Shown here: positions 35,082 through 43,379 of the stretch, piece after piece | Layout: every line of letters begins with the position of its first letter | How positions within the stretch are numbered: the first letter of the stretch is position 1 | From: Pseudomonas sp. RC10 | GTDB lineage: Bacteria > Pseudomonadota > Gammaproteobacteria > Pseudomonadales > Pseudomonadaceae | Direction: 5' to 3' | Assembly: GCF_038397775.1 (NCBI RefSeq) | Contig: NZ_CP151650.1 | Span: forward strand, 6,591,001-6,655,000 | Length of the DNA stretch: 64,000 bases | The notes under the pieces: model-generated | Databases searched by the model: none | Told to the model about the DNA's origin: nothing | The model's input: only the letters and a program-made list of their open reading frames with translations | Translations under genes and position numbers: made by a program

Positions 35082-37037
35082 ATGGCCACACGTAGCAGAC
35101 GACAAATCAATTATTACCCCGACAGTACTACGGGCACCATTAATATTACCCACGGCAGTCCTCAGCGCCCAAGTAACAATGGTTTTTTTGGCAGTGGGTT
35201 TACCAATACCACCAGTAGCAAATCCAGCAAAAAGCGGCGTCGACGCAGAAAAGAAGCTGAAAGGCGCCGACGTGAAGAAGCAGCACGGGCGCGAGCGGAA
35301 GCTCAGGCGGCAGCGGAAGCCCAAGCAAGAACTCAAGCGCAGCTTCAAGCCGAAGCAAACGCACGTGCTCAAGCGGAGGCACATGCGCGGGCCCAAGCCG
35401 CTGCAGCTGCAGCTGAAGCTGAAGCCAAAGCAGAACGGGAGCGTGTGATCGCGGCTCACCAGCAAGCATTAGAAACGCTTCCTCATTCACAGACCGCAAC
35501 AAAGGCAGAACTGGATCAGAAACATATTGATGCGATGGCAACGCTACCTGCGACATTGGCGACGGATGCACAATTCGCGACAGATTTGAACGGGTTATCG
35601 GGCAAGCCGCTGCTGGACGCGATCATCCATGAAAAGGCTCATATCAATTACCTGATTTCCCAACGATCAGACCTTTCAAATCAAAAACGCCAAACAGCGT
35701 ATACCTTTGCAAATCAAGACCCACCAGAGATCACTGGCGAACAATATAAAGCGATCTTAGGGTCGCGGAGTGTAAACGCAGACCAAGCGCATCAAGTACA
35801 TCGAGCCTGGACACAGGCCTACAAGGATGCACTTGAAGCAAACCTGCACATCCGCGCCTCGGAACATCTTGGTCAGTTGTCGGACACGCTCACAAATCGA
35901 TATGCAGAGCAAACCAACTCGTTAGACCGTGATTCAGAGCGTGCGGCACTCAAGCATCTAGCCGAAGCCAACCGATTTTGGTCGGTCGTTGCCGGACCTA
36001 CTGCACCTAGCCACGAGCTGCCTTCTATTGGGCAAAAAGCGAGAGCACTCGCAGAAAAGCTATTTACCCAGCAAGCTTCCAAATTATTGGGTCGAGCGTT
36101 GCCTCATTTGGCTTTGCTGTATCCGACTGAGGTCGCTGATGGCGAGATTGGCCCTTCGATCCTCGCGACAGCGGCATCTGGGCTGGGCGTGGCGAAGGAT
36201 GTAGATCTCGGCTTTATCGCGGGCCGCAATGGGACCATTGACGTCACGCATCGTATGACGTTTGAGGAAATGGAGGGGGAGTTAACCACTGCTTGGACCG
36301 TAGCTGATGGGATTTCTGTAGGTACGCAAGTTCCTGTTCGCTCGTTTGTATATAACCCTGGCACCAGCAGGTATGAGTTCACTCGTGACGGCGATACGAA
36401 ACCGACGCTGGTCTGGACGCCTAGCGTCACCCCAGGGAATAGCTCTACCTATCTTCCAAGCGAAACTTCGGGGGTAGGTCAATATTCCGGAGCTCCGTTA
36501 ACGCCTGCTTTGGAGGCTTTAGGGGATTATCCGACTTACGACATCGAGGAGATTGAAGATTACGTACTGGTGTTCCCTGCTGAATCAGGGCTGGATCCAG
36601 TTTATGTAATGTTCAAGAGCCCCAGGTATTTGCCTGGAATAGTGAGCGGTGTCGGTGGGCCTATTGACTCAAATTGGGAAGCCGCTGCGTCTAAGGGTCT
36701 AGGTTCACCAATACCGTCGGTCGTAGCGGATGCACTTCGCGACAAAAGATATTCCGAATTCCGAAACCTGAAGAAGGCTATTTGGAGAGAAATGTCTAAG
36801 CTCCCAGAAGTCGTCGAAAATATGAGCCAGAAAAATATCGCCCTGATTCGCAAAGGCAATTCTCCGATCGCACCTTATGCAGAACAAAAAGGCGGCAGGG
36901 TTTGGTATGAAATTCATCACACCCTTCCCATCTCAGAAGGGGGGGCTGTTTATGAAATAGACAACTTAATGTTAAATAGCCCTGTGAATCACGACAAAAT
37001 TCACCATGAGCTTCGTACAGGACAGAGAAAACCATGA
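35082..37037 (+). CDS. S-type pyocin/colicin E-like bacteriocin with HNH nuclease domain
   Basis: A 651-residue toxin. The N-terminus (1-50) is polar and may bind receptor. Residues about 50-125 form a long arginine/alanine/glutamate coiled coil (KKRRRRRKEAERRRREEAAR). A pyocin S-type translocation domain follows at about 385-525. The C-terminal 95 residues resemble the colicin E9 DNase (DKRYSEFRNLKKAIWREMSK), and the HNH motif keeps all metal histidines (EIHHTLPISEGG, NHDKIHHE). YEIDN replaces the usual YDMDN. The ATG at 35082 follows GGAGAA. GC content and codon use are visibly lower than in flanking genes, a sign of transfer. Its stop overlaps the immunity gene start. Confidence 0.9.
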   Translation: MATRSRRQINYYPDSTTGTINITHGSPQRPSNNGFFGSGFTNTTSSKSSKKRRRRRKEAERRRREEAARARAEAQAAAEAQARTQAQLQAEANARAQAEAHARAQAAAAAAEAEAKAERERVIAAHQQALETLPHSQTATKAELDQKHIDAMATLPATLATDAQFATDLNGLSGKPLLDAIIHEKAHINYLISQRSDLSNQKRQTAYTFANQDPPEITGEQYKAILGSRSVNADQAHQVHRAWTQAYKDALEANLHIRASEHLGQLSDTLTNRYAEQTNSLDRDSERAALKHLAEANRFWSVVAGPTAPSHELPSIGQKARALAEKLFTQQASKLLGRALPHLALLYPTEVADGEIGPSILATAASGLGVAKDVDLGFIAGRNGTIDVTHRMTFEEMEGELTTAWTVADGISVGTQVPVRSFVYNPGTSRYEFTRDGDTKPTLVWTPSVTPGNSSTYLPSETSGVGQYSGAPLTPALEALGDYPTYDIEEIEDYVLVFPAESGLDPVYVMFKSPRYLPGIVSGVGGPIDSNWEAAASKGLGSPIPSVVADALRDKRYSEFRNLKKAIWREMSKLPEVVENMSQKNIALIRKGNSPIAPYAEQKGGRVWYEIHHTLPISEGGAVYEIDNLMLNSPVNHDKIHHELRTGQRKP

Positions 37038-37294
37038 ACGGCAAAAATATTGAAGATGTCACCGAAACAGAGTTTCTCGAATTCGTTAGAAAAATATGCA
37101 CCGGAGATTATAAAACCGAGGCTCAACATGGAAGAGCTGTCTTCCAATTCAACCAAATGAGCGAACACCCATCTGGCTCTGACTTGATTTACTATCCTGA
37201 GGCCTCTGCAGATGATTCACCAGAAGGTATCACTCGCGAGGTAAAAGAATGGCGCGCCGCTAACGGAAAGCCCGGTTTCAAAACTGAAAACTGA
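37034..37294 (+). CDS. Colicin/pyocin DNase immunity protein
   Basis: An 86-residue Im2/Im9-type immunity protein. It contains the family hallmarks EFVRKIC, EHPSGSDLIYYPE (the toxin-binding helix III region) and DDSPEGI, and ends KEWRAANGKPGFKTEN. It overlaps the toxin stop by four bases (ATGA), which couples the two. The last codons and the stop lie inside a 7-base tandem repeat. The base composition is AT-rich like the toxin gene. It should bind the nuclease domain exosite and protect the producing cell. Confidence 0.93.
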   Translation: MNGKNIEDVTETEFLEFVRKICTGDYKTEAQHGRAVFQFNQMSEHPSGSDLIYYPEASADDSPEGITREVKEWRAANGKPGFKTEN

Positions 37295-37314
37295 AAACTG
37301 AAAACTGAAAACTG
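37280..37314 (+). repeat. Five tandem copies of AAAACTG at the immunity gene end
   Basis: A 7-base unit repeated five times and followed by a partial AAAA. The stop codon of the immunity gene (37292-37294) is within the first half of the array, so changes in copy number beyond three would not alter the protein but would change the distance to the next gene. Confidence 0.95.
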
Positions 37315-37365
37315 AAAATTTAATCAAGATTACCTACCCGGAACACCCATATAAGGATATTTTAA

Positions 37366-38217
37366 GTGACTCACTACTCGACTCTATTCAGCCAACTTCC
37401 ACAAAGACTTCAATCCGAAATCTCAGCCCATCTGGGGTCTATCGTCGGCATGTCTGAAGTACAGATCGTCACTCGGTACAAAGACGTCGCCTGGTGGCTC
37501 AGGTCCACAAAACTTGCGGCGTTACCACCGGGATACGCCCCTCACAGTGGTCATTTGACGGCGCAAGAATTTAATGGCGTAGGCTCACCTGTCGGTGTGG
37601 CCCCGGAAATTGCGGAAATCACGAATCAGTTCATTGCCTATGAGAGCGCTTGGCATTTGGATAACTTCGTGCATCAACTTCTGGCGGTGATCAATCAACT
37701 GCATGAAGCTGCTCGTCTACAAGCACAACGTCAAGCAGAAGAGGCGGCACGAGTTGAGGCACAGCGCCAAGCCGAAGAAGCCGCCCGACAGCTCGCTCAA
37801 CGTCAGGCCGAGGAGGCAGCACGTCTACACGCCCAGCGCTTGGCCGAAGAAGCCGCGCGACAAGTTGCAGCCCGCCAGCTCGCAGAGCAACAAGCTTATG
37901 CCGCTGCGCAGGCTCTTGCTGAACAGAAAGCCCGAGAGGTTGCACTCCAGGAAGCCCGGCTCGCGCTGGAGTTAGCGCCTGTGGTGCCTGCGCTTCCTGA
38001 AACCCCAGTCGGCCCCGGACAGACTTCGAGCGAAACCATTCCTGCAGCTACCCCAGTGCGCGAAATCGTGTTCATTCCCGGCCCAGCGGCAATGGCCGAA
38101 ATCGATCGCGCAACGCTCGTCCTCAAACAGACCATTGATACTGCCGTCATTCAGTATGCGTCTGCGATCAGCCCCTTTCTGAAGGCTTCTGAGACTGTCG
38201 TTCACGCGAACCGATAA
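37366..38217 (+). CDS. Unrecognised coiled-coil protein of the bacteriocin islet
   Basis: I do not recognise this 283-residue protein. It starts with GTG after AAGGAT. Residues 1-115 look globular (MTHYSTLFSQLPQRLQSEIS, then VAWWLRSTKLAALPPGYAPH). Residues 120-167 are four copies of a 12-residue unit close to AQRQAEEAARxx, continuing as an alanine/glutamine-rich coiled coil to about 200. A proline/threonine linker and a 60-residue helical tail (EIDRATLVLKQTIDTAVIQY) follow. There is no signal peptide, translocation domain or toxic domain. The coil resembles that in the adjacent toxin. It could be an accessory, release or regulatory factor, or a separate antibacterial protein lacking a known effector. 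Confidence 0.7.
   Translation: MTHYSTLFSQLPQRLQSEISAHLGSIVGMSEVQIVTRYKDVAWWLRSTKLAALPPGYAPHSGHLTAQEFNGVGSPVGVAPEIAEITNQFIAYESAWHLDNFVHQLLAVINQLHEAARLQAQRQAEEAARVEAQRQAEEAARQLAQRQAEEAARLHAQRLAEEAARQVAARQLAEQQAYAAAQALAEQKAREVALQEARLALELAPVVPALPETPVGPGQTSSETIPAATPVREIVFIPGPAAMAEIDRATLVLKQTIDTAVIQYASAISPFLKASETVVHANR
37723..37866 (+). repeat. Four in-frame 36-base repeats encoding AQRQAEEAAR units
   Basis: The repeated 36-base units encode four 12-residue coiled-coil blocks. Third positions vary between copies, so the repeat is old enough to have diverged while the protein pattern has been kept. Confidence 0.85.
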
Positions 38218-38246
38218 GCGCTTGCCTAGCGACGTCTTGCTGATCG

Positions 38247-38274
38247 GCGAAACGTAGACTCATCTACGTTTCGC
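38247..38274. terminator. Perfect hairpin closing the bacteriocin islet
   Basis: GCGAAACGTAGA and TCTACGTTTCGC form a perfect 12-pair stem with a CTCA loop, 30 bases after the coiled-coil gene and before the convergent TonB-like gene. It has no T-tract on the plus strand, so it may be a weak terminator or a boundary palindrome. Confidence 0.6.
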
Positions 38275-38305
38275 TTGCTCATTGGAATGCGAAGCCGAAG
38301 CATCA

Positions 38306-38956
38306 TCAAATGTGCGCGCGCACGCTTTCAGGCAACAACTGCTTGTATCGCTTGTCTGGCCGGGCTGCGCATTGCTCGACCACCCCGGGAATCGCCCGAT
38401 CAAACTCATCCCCTAATTCCGCTCGCTGATTGTCTGTCATCTTGTGCCGCGTGGCGGCCTTTCCCAACACCCTGAAGGTGTAGGTGATGTAGTGCAGGTC
38501 GTGCAGGTTCTGGCTGGGAGACTCGGCCTTGAACGTCGTCAGCGCTTTGTTGAAGGCGTTGCACGAGAGCGTTCGCAGGTATCGACGCATCCAGCCGTGC
38601 GGGTCGTTCCGCTCGCGGGAGTGGACGAAATAGAACTCTTGCCGAAAGCTCATCGTTTCAGGCGCCTGCGCAGTGGCTTGCCAAGGTTTGAGCCGCCATT
38701 TGGGGACGGTACGTTCAACGGATTTGGCGAAATGGCGATGGGAGCTGTCGATGATTTTCACATCCGTGACCGAGCCGTCGTTGTGCCCGAGAAATTCGAA
38801 GATAACCAACCCCGACAGACCTTCTTCGTACAAGGATCGGGGATAGGGGGGTGGGATCTGGCGTTCGTATTCCGGCTTTTGGCTGGCGTGCAAGGAGGCG
38901 GACATCAGCACTGACCACCACAGCAGCCATCGCGCAAACCGTTTCCGGCCGCTCAT
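38306..38956 (-). CDS. TonB-C-domain protein with extra C-terminal domain
   Basis: A 216-residue exported protein: signal or anchor at about 8-27, then a TonB C-terminal-type domain at about 30-105 with PPPYPRSLYEEGLSGLVIFEF, DGSVTDVKIIDSS and KWRLKPWQ. It ends in about 110 residues I do not recognise that contain three cysteines. The proline-rich spacer of true TonB is missing, so it cannot span the periplasm in the usual way. It overlaps the upstream TonB-like gene by four bases. The ATG at 38956 is set by that overlap. Confidence 0.72.
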   Translation of the reverse strand: MSGRKRFARWLLWWSVLMSASLHASQKPEYERQIPPPYPRSLYEEGLSGLVIFEFLGHNDGSVTDVKIIDSSHRHFAKSVERTVPKWRLKPWQATAQAPETMSFRQEFYFVHSRERNDPHGWMRRYLRTLSCNAFNKALTTFKAESPSQNLHDLHYITYTFRVLGKAATRHKMTDNQRAELGDEFDRAIPGVVEQCAARPDKRYKQLLPESVRAHI

Positions 38957-39351
38957 GAGACATCCCTCCGTGCCCACGAGATCACTATCCGCAATCGCTT
39001 CTCCAGCCGCTCCTGATCGAAAACGAAATGCACGGATTCACCGATCCGGGCGGGCATTTCTTCTGTCACGTCCCACGGCTCGAACTGCCAGCGTTTGACA
39101 GCGGACAGCGCAGAGTTCGCGGCTTTCTGATCGGTTTGCTCCACGACCCTGACGTCAGTGACAGTGCCGTCATGGTGGATGTCGTAGTGGACCCGCACGC
39201 TTGAAAACAGCTTCCCGCCGCGCAACGCAGAGGGATAGGTCGGCGAGACATAGCGCTCGAAGAGGGGGTGCATCTCGCGCGCACCGACGGACATGCTCAG
39301 CATCAGCGCACAGCCACTCAAAATGGCTGACACCTTCCATTGTGATTTCAC
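38953..39351 (-). CDS. Short TonB-C-domain protein
   Basis: A 132-residue protein with a signal peptide (about 1-24, LSGCALMLSMSVGA) and one TonB C-terminal-type domain (VSPTYPSALRGGKLFSSVRV, DGTVTDVRVVEQT, VKRWQFEPW). Like its partner it has no proline-rich region. It is the first gene of a two-gene unit, overlapping the second by four bases (ATGA). The two domains are clearly related, which suggests tandem duplication followed by gain of a C-terminal part in the second gene. Function is not known. Confidence 0.72.
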   Translation of the reverse strand: MKSQWKVSAILSGCALMLSMSVGAREMHPLFERYVSPTYPSALRGGKLFSSVRVHYDIHHDGTVTDVRVVEQTDQKAANSALSAVKRWQFEPWDVTEEMPARIGESVHFVFDQERLEKRLRIVISWARRDVS

Positions 39352-39616
39352 CCTTTACCTCGTCCCCAACGCCCTGTGGCAGATGGCGGCGATGGTAGGG
39401 GTCTGCGTGCTCGTTAGTAAGGTGATCGATTCTGGTTCTCAAGTAGGACGAATCCGAAAGCCTCTGTTCCCGATTACAAACCTGCACCATGTTCATATTC
39501 CAACACGTCAAACAGCCAAATTTCGGCGGTGCATCAGACGAGAAGCCTTCCTATTTTCTGTAATGAAAATGTAATATTCGAATTCGCATACCAAAATAAG
39601 AACTCGGAGTGTCTCG

Positions 39617-40966
39617 ATGTTTGCCTTTTTCAAACCTGCCGCGCATCAGGCCCCGTTGCCTGCCGAGCGTGTCGACAGCACCTATCGTCGCCTGCGCTGG
39701 CAGATTTTCGCCGGTATTTTCTTCGGCTATGCGGGGTACTACCTGCTGCGCAAGAACTTCTCGCTGGCCATGCCGTACCTGATCGATCAGGGCTACACAC
39801 GAGGTGAGTTGGGGCTGGCGATTTCGGCGATCGCCATCGCCTACGGCCTGTCGAAGTTCCTGATGGGGCTGGTGTCGGACCGATCCAACCCTCGCTACTT
39901 CTTGCCGTTCGGATTGCTGGTGTCTGCCGCGACGATGTTCGTGTTCGGATTCGCGCCGTGGGCGACGTCGAGCGTGGCGATCATGTTTATCCTGCTGTTT
40001 ATCAACGGCTGGGCGCAGGGCATGGGTTGGCCGCCGAGCGGGCGGACGATGGTGCACTGGTGGTCGCAGAAAGAACGCGGCGGTGTGGTGTCGGTGTGGA
40101 ACGTGGCGCACAACGTGGGCGGTGGCCTGATCGGCCCGCTGTTCTTGCTCGGCCTGGGCTGGACCAACGACTGGCACGCGGCGTTCTACGTGCCGGCGGC
40201 GGTCGCGCTGTTCGTCGCGTTGTTCGCGTTCATCACCATGCGCGACACGCCGCAATCCGTGGGTTTGCCGCCGGTCGAGGAATACAAGAACGACTACCCG
40301 GAAGGCTACGACGCGAGCCACGAAGAGGAATTCAGCGCCAAGGAAATCTTCGTCAAATACGTCCTGCGCAACAAAATGCTCTGGTACATCGCGCTGGCCA
40401 ACGTGTTCGTGTATCTGCTGCGTTATGGCGTACTCGACTGGGCACCGACCTATCTGAAAGAGGCCAAGCATTTCGACGTGGACAAGACGTCGTGGGCCTA
40501 CTTTTTCTATGAGTGGGCGGGCATTCCGGGGACGCTGCTGTGCGGCTGGATGTCGGACAAGATCTTCCGTGGCAACCGCGGCCTGACCGGCATCGTGTTC
40601 ATGCTGCTGGTGACCGTGGCCACGCTGGTGTACTGGCTCAATCCACCAGGCAACCCGACCATCGACATGATCGCGTTGATCTCAATCGGCTTTCTGATTT
40701 ACGGGCCGGTGATGCTGGTCGGCCTGCAAGCGCTGGAACTCGCGCCTAAAAAAGCAGCGGGCACAGCGGCAGGCTTCACAGGGCTGTTCGGGTATTTGGG
40801 TGGGTCGGTCGCGGCCAGTGCGCTGATGGGCTACACCGTGGACCATTTCGGCTGGGACGGTGGCTTCGTGATCCTGGTGTCGTCGTGCGTGCTGGCGATG
40901 GTGTTTCTGGCACCGACGTTGAGGCATACGCGCGTGGCGAGTCAGTCGCGTGACACTGCGGCTTAG
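39617..40966 (+). CDS. glpT: Glycerol-3-phosphate transporter
   Basis: A 449-residue major facilitator protein with twelve membrane segments, of the organophosphate:phosphate antiporter group. It imports glycerol-3-phosphate in exchange for phosphate. Hallmarks are [20 protein letters not shown] near residue 34, [17 protein letters not shown] and [24 protein letters not shown] precedes the ATG by seven bases. No other glp gene lies nearby. GlpT is also the usual entry route for fosfomycin. The 265-base upstream region shows no clear operator. Confidence 0.92.
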   Translation: MFAFFKPAAHQAPLPAERVDSTYRRLRWQIFAGIFFGYAGYYLLRKNFSLAMPYLIDQGYTRGELGLAISAIAIAYGLSKFLMGLVSDRSNPRYFLPFGLLVSAATMFVFGFAPWATSSVAIMFILLFINGWAQGMGWPPSGRTMVHWWSQKERGGVVSVWNVAHNVGGGLIGPLFLLGLGWTNDWHAAFYVPAAVALFVALFAFITMRDTPQSVGLPPVEEYKNDYPEGYDASHEEEFSAKEIFVKYVLRNKMLWYIALANVFVYLLRYGVLDWAPTYLKEAKHFDVDKTSWAYFFYEWAGIPGTLLCGWMSDKIFRGNRGLTGIVFMLLVTVATLVYWLNPPGNPTIDMIALISIGFLIYGPVMLVGLQALELAPKKAAGTAAGFTGLFGYLGGSVAASALMGYTVDHFGWDGGFVILVSSCVLAMVFLAPTLRHTRVASQSRDTAA

Positions 40967-41019
40967 TGGTCTAAAGCTACGGCGCGGTAGGTCCTGGGGC
41001 CTATCGAGCCGAACTCCGC

Positions 41020-41289
41020 TCAAGGATATTCCTGACGAGCATGGAGAACGCTCACGATTTCAATCTGATCAGTGATTTGATAAACGACCAGATAATTCGG
41101 ATGAACAATTATCTCCCGGGTCATTGGCGCTCGGCCTATTCGGTAAAGATAAGGATGTTCAGGAAGGGCGGAAGTCGCTCTTTCTATTTCCGCCTATAGC
41201 GCGTCAGCTGCTTTCGGGTTTCGCTCATCAATGTATTCGAGGATCTCCCAGAGGTCCTCGCGTGCTTTCGGTCGCCAATCAACGATCAT
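41020..41289 (-). pseudogene. RelE/ParE-family toxin interrupted by an in-frame amber codon
   Basis: Read from the ATG at 41289, the minus strand gives MIVDWRPKAREDLWEILEYI and continues to codon 31, where TAG (41194-41196) stops it. The same frame then runs on without further stops for 57 codons as a normal ParE/RelE tail (TREIIVHPNYLVVYQI, then VSVLHARQEYP) to TGA at 41020. The 89-codon length is right for the family and no frameshift is needed. The start overlaps the antitoxin stop by 11 bases, the usual coupling. Unless the amber codon is read through, the toxin is inactive. Confidence 0.85.
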
Positions 41290-41473
41290 TGCGACGCTTT
41301 TCGCGCTTGGCGGCCAACCTCATCTTCATCTCGGCCATCACTTCGTCATGAGAGATGCTAGGTCGCTCATCGTCCAGAGACGCCTGTACCTTCGCGCGGA
41401 ACCAAGCATCGTAGCTCGCGGCCTGTTCTTCTGATTCAAACTCGGAAACGATCGGAGAAAGTTGAGCGCTCAC
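41279..41473 (-). CDS. Antitoxin of a type II toxin-antitoxin pair
   Basis: A 64-residue acidic/basic protein (MSAQLSPIVSEFESEEQAAS, then AWFRAKVQASLDDERPSISHDEVMAEMKMR) typical of small antitoxins paired with RelE/ParE toxins, of the stability-determinant or RelB type. It is intact, while the downstream toxin gene carries a nonsense codon. An antitoxin kept after loss of its toxin may still act as an autoregulator or protect against related toxins. Confidence 0.8.
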   Translation of the reverse strand: MSAQLSPIVSEFESEEQAASYDAWFRAKVQASLDDERPSISHDEVMAEMKMRLAAKREKRRNDR

Positions 41474-41548
41474 GGGATACCTCCTGTGTAAGTCAGCGAA
41501 GTCTAACGCTTCGCGGGCAGCAGACGACAGCGACGTGGCAACCGGATG

Positions 41549-42223
41549 TCAAACCGCCAACAAAATCGGCTTACACCGCTTGAACCGCTCTTCCAGACTC
41601 ACATCCGGCATCGCATGATTTCGCAGCGCGTGAATCGTCTGCTCGACGTATTCCCACGTCGTGCCATACCGACCGCTGGCACTGGCCAGGACTTGGGTCA
41701 GGACGCTGTCGGGCAGGTTCCCCGCATAGCTAGGCAAATGCCGTTCAAGCACGAAACCCAAGGCCTGAACCTTGGTGCCGTCTTCAAGGCGGCAGCTGAG
41801 CCAGTGGGGTCGGTAGGACGGGAATGGCATTTCCCGCTCCCACAACGCCAGCAATGAGGCTTCGATATTTTCTTCGGGGAGTCGATAGGCGAAGCCACTG
41901 CATGAGCCGCCGCGATCAAGGCCGAACACCAGCCCAGGTTGTTCGGGCGTGCCGCGATGTTCGTGGGACCACAGGTACAAACCGCGATGGTAGCCGTGCA
42001 CTCGGCCGCGCACGCGCTCCACGGCGGAGCATTCGGGGCGCCAGATCAGTGAGCCGTACGCAAACAGCCAGACAGGGCCGCCAGTGTGTCGGCTCATCGT
42101 GGCGTGCATGGAAGCAAGGAGTTGTTCGCGGGTCAGTTTTGGCCCGAGGTCGATAACAGGTGGGTAAGACAGCCCAAGACCGTCATGTACGGCCTCCACC
42201 AAGCTATTGATTTGGTTCTCCAT
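41549..42223 (-). CDS. chaC: Glutathione-specific gamma-glutamylcyclotransferase
   Basis: A 224-residue ChaC-type enzyme that breaks glutathione into 5-oxoproline and Cys-Gly. The substrate loop YGSLIWRP near residue 55 and the conserved YHRGLYLWSHEHRGTPEQPGL and AYRLPEEN stretches are present. GGGAG precedes the ATG. It degrades the product of the gshA pathway seen at 7.4 kb. The 187 bases upstream hold no gene. Confidence 0.9.
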   Translation of the reverse strand: MENQINSLVEAVHDGLGLSYPPVIDLGPKLTREQLLASMHATMSRHTGGPVWLFAYGSLIWRPECSAVERVRGRVHGYHRGLYLWSHEHRGTPEQPGLVFGLDRGGSCSGFAYRLPEENIEASLLALWEREMPFPSYRPHWLSCRLEDGTKVQALGFVLERHLPSYAGNLPDSVLTQVLASASGRYGTTWEYVEQTIHALRNHAMPDVSLEERFKRCKPILLAV

Positions 42224-42410
42224 CTGGCTCCCTCACTGGCCAGAGATAACGCCAGTGCAGTGCTGAACAACGGTCGAAGCGGCTCAGGCAATAGTGAATC
42301 AACACCTTTTCACGGTTCTAAGCAATGTGCAGGTCGTAACGCCTTAAAACCGACCCCGCACATATTCTGATGCAATTAGCTCTCCACGGCAGCTGCCATC
42401 GGGCGGACGG

Positions 42411-43379
42411 TCACGCACGCGGCGCGTAGGCGAAGACGTCGGCGCGCATTTGATGGGCGTCCATACCCGCGACGACCAGCGCGTCCAGCGTGGAGTACAC
42501 CATGTTGGGCGATCCGCTGGCGTAAACCTGAATCGATTTCAGATCTGCGAAGTCCTCGCACACGGCTTCGTGCAACATCCCGCAGCGCCCTTCCCAACCG
42601 CACAAATCGCTGACGACTTTGTGCAAATGCAGGTTTGGCAGGGTTTTCCACTCGTCCCAGTGTTTCAGTTCGTAGAAGTCCTCAGGACGTCGCACGCCCC
42701 AATAAACGTGCACGGGATACGGAAAACCTTTGGAACGGCAATGTTCGATGAGGCTGTGCATCTGACCCATGCCCGTGCCAGCGGCGATCAGCACCAGCGG
42801 GCCATCGGGCAACTCGCCCAAATGAGTGTCGCCAAAGGGCAGTTCGACGCGGGCCATGCCGTCGCGCTGGAGCTGCTTGATCAGATTTTGTGCACTGGCT
42901 TCGCGGGCCAAGACGTGGAATTCCAAGTCACGGCCACTTTCCGGCGCCGACGCCATAGAGAATGCGGACTTTTCGCCGTCGTCGCGGGCGATCATGAGGT
43001 ACTGACCGGCGTGATAACGCGGCGGCTTGCCTGCAGGGGCGCGGAGCATCACGCGCCAGACATCACCGCCGACCTCGACGCATTCAGTGACCTGACACGC
43101 GAACGTTCGCACGGGCAATTCTCCCAAAGGCAACACGCTGTCCCACAGCACCACGCAGTCTTCTTGCGGCACGGCCAGGCAGGTGTAGATTTCGCCATGC
43201 CCGCGCACTTCACCACCCTGCTCGACGCTGCCTTCGACCAACAGCGCGGAGCAAATATGGCAATTGCCGTTGCGACAGCTTTGCGGGCATTCGTACCCCA
43301 GTCGCTGGGCGGCGTCGAGAATCCGCTCGCCGGGCAAGGTTTCAAGCACTGCGCCCGACGGCTGCAAAGTTACGCGCAT
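42411..43379 (-). CDS. 2Fe-2S ferredoxin-FAD reductase-type oxidoreductase
   Basis: A 322-residue protein with an N-terminal plant-type ferredoxin domain (about 1-90; cluster cysteines C35, C40, C43 and C67 in CRNGNCHIC and YTC). An FAD-binding barrel follows (YHAGQYLMIARDDGEKSAFSMAS), then an NAD-binding part (LIAAGTGMGQMHSLIEH). It resembles CDP-6-deoxy-delta-3,4-glucoseen reductase and oxygenase reductases. The ATG at 43379 overlaps the ubiD stop (TGATG), so it is in an operon with ubiD. A link to flavin or quinone chemistry is plausible; its electron acceptor is unknown. Confidence 0.87.
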   Translation of the reverse strand: MRVTLQPSGAVLETLPGERILDAAQRLGYECPQSCRNGNCHICSALLVEGSVEQGGEVRGHGEIYTCLAVPQEDCVVLWDSVLPLGELPVRTFACQVTECVEVGGDVWRVMLRAPAGKPPRYHAGQYLMIARDDGEKSAFSMASAPESGRDLEFHVLAREASAQNLIKQLQRDGMARVELPFGDTHLGELPDGPLVLIAAGTGMGQMHSLIEHCRSKGFPYPVHVYWGVRRPEDFYELKHWDEWKTLPNLHLHKVVSDLCGWEGRCGMLHEAVCEDFADLKSIQVYASGSPNMVYSTLDALVVAGMDAHQMRADVFAYAPRA

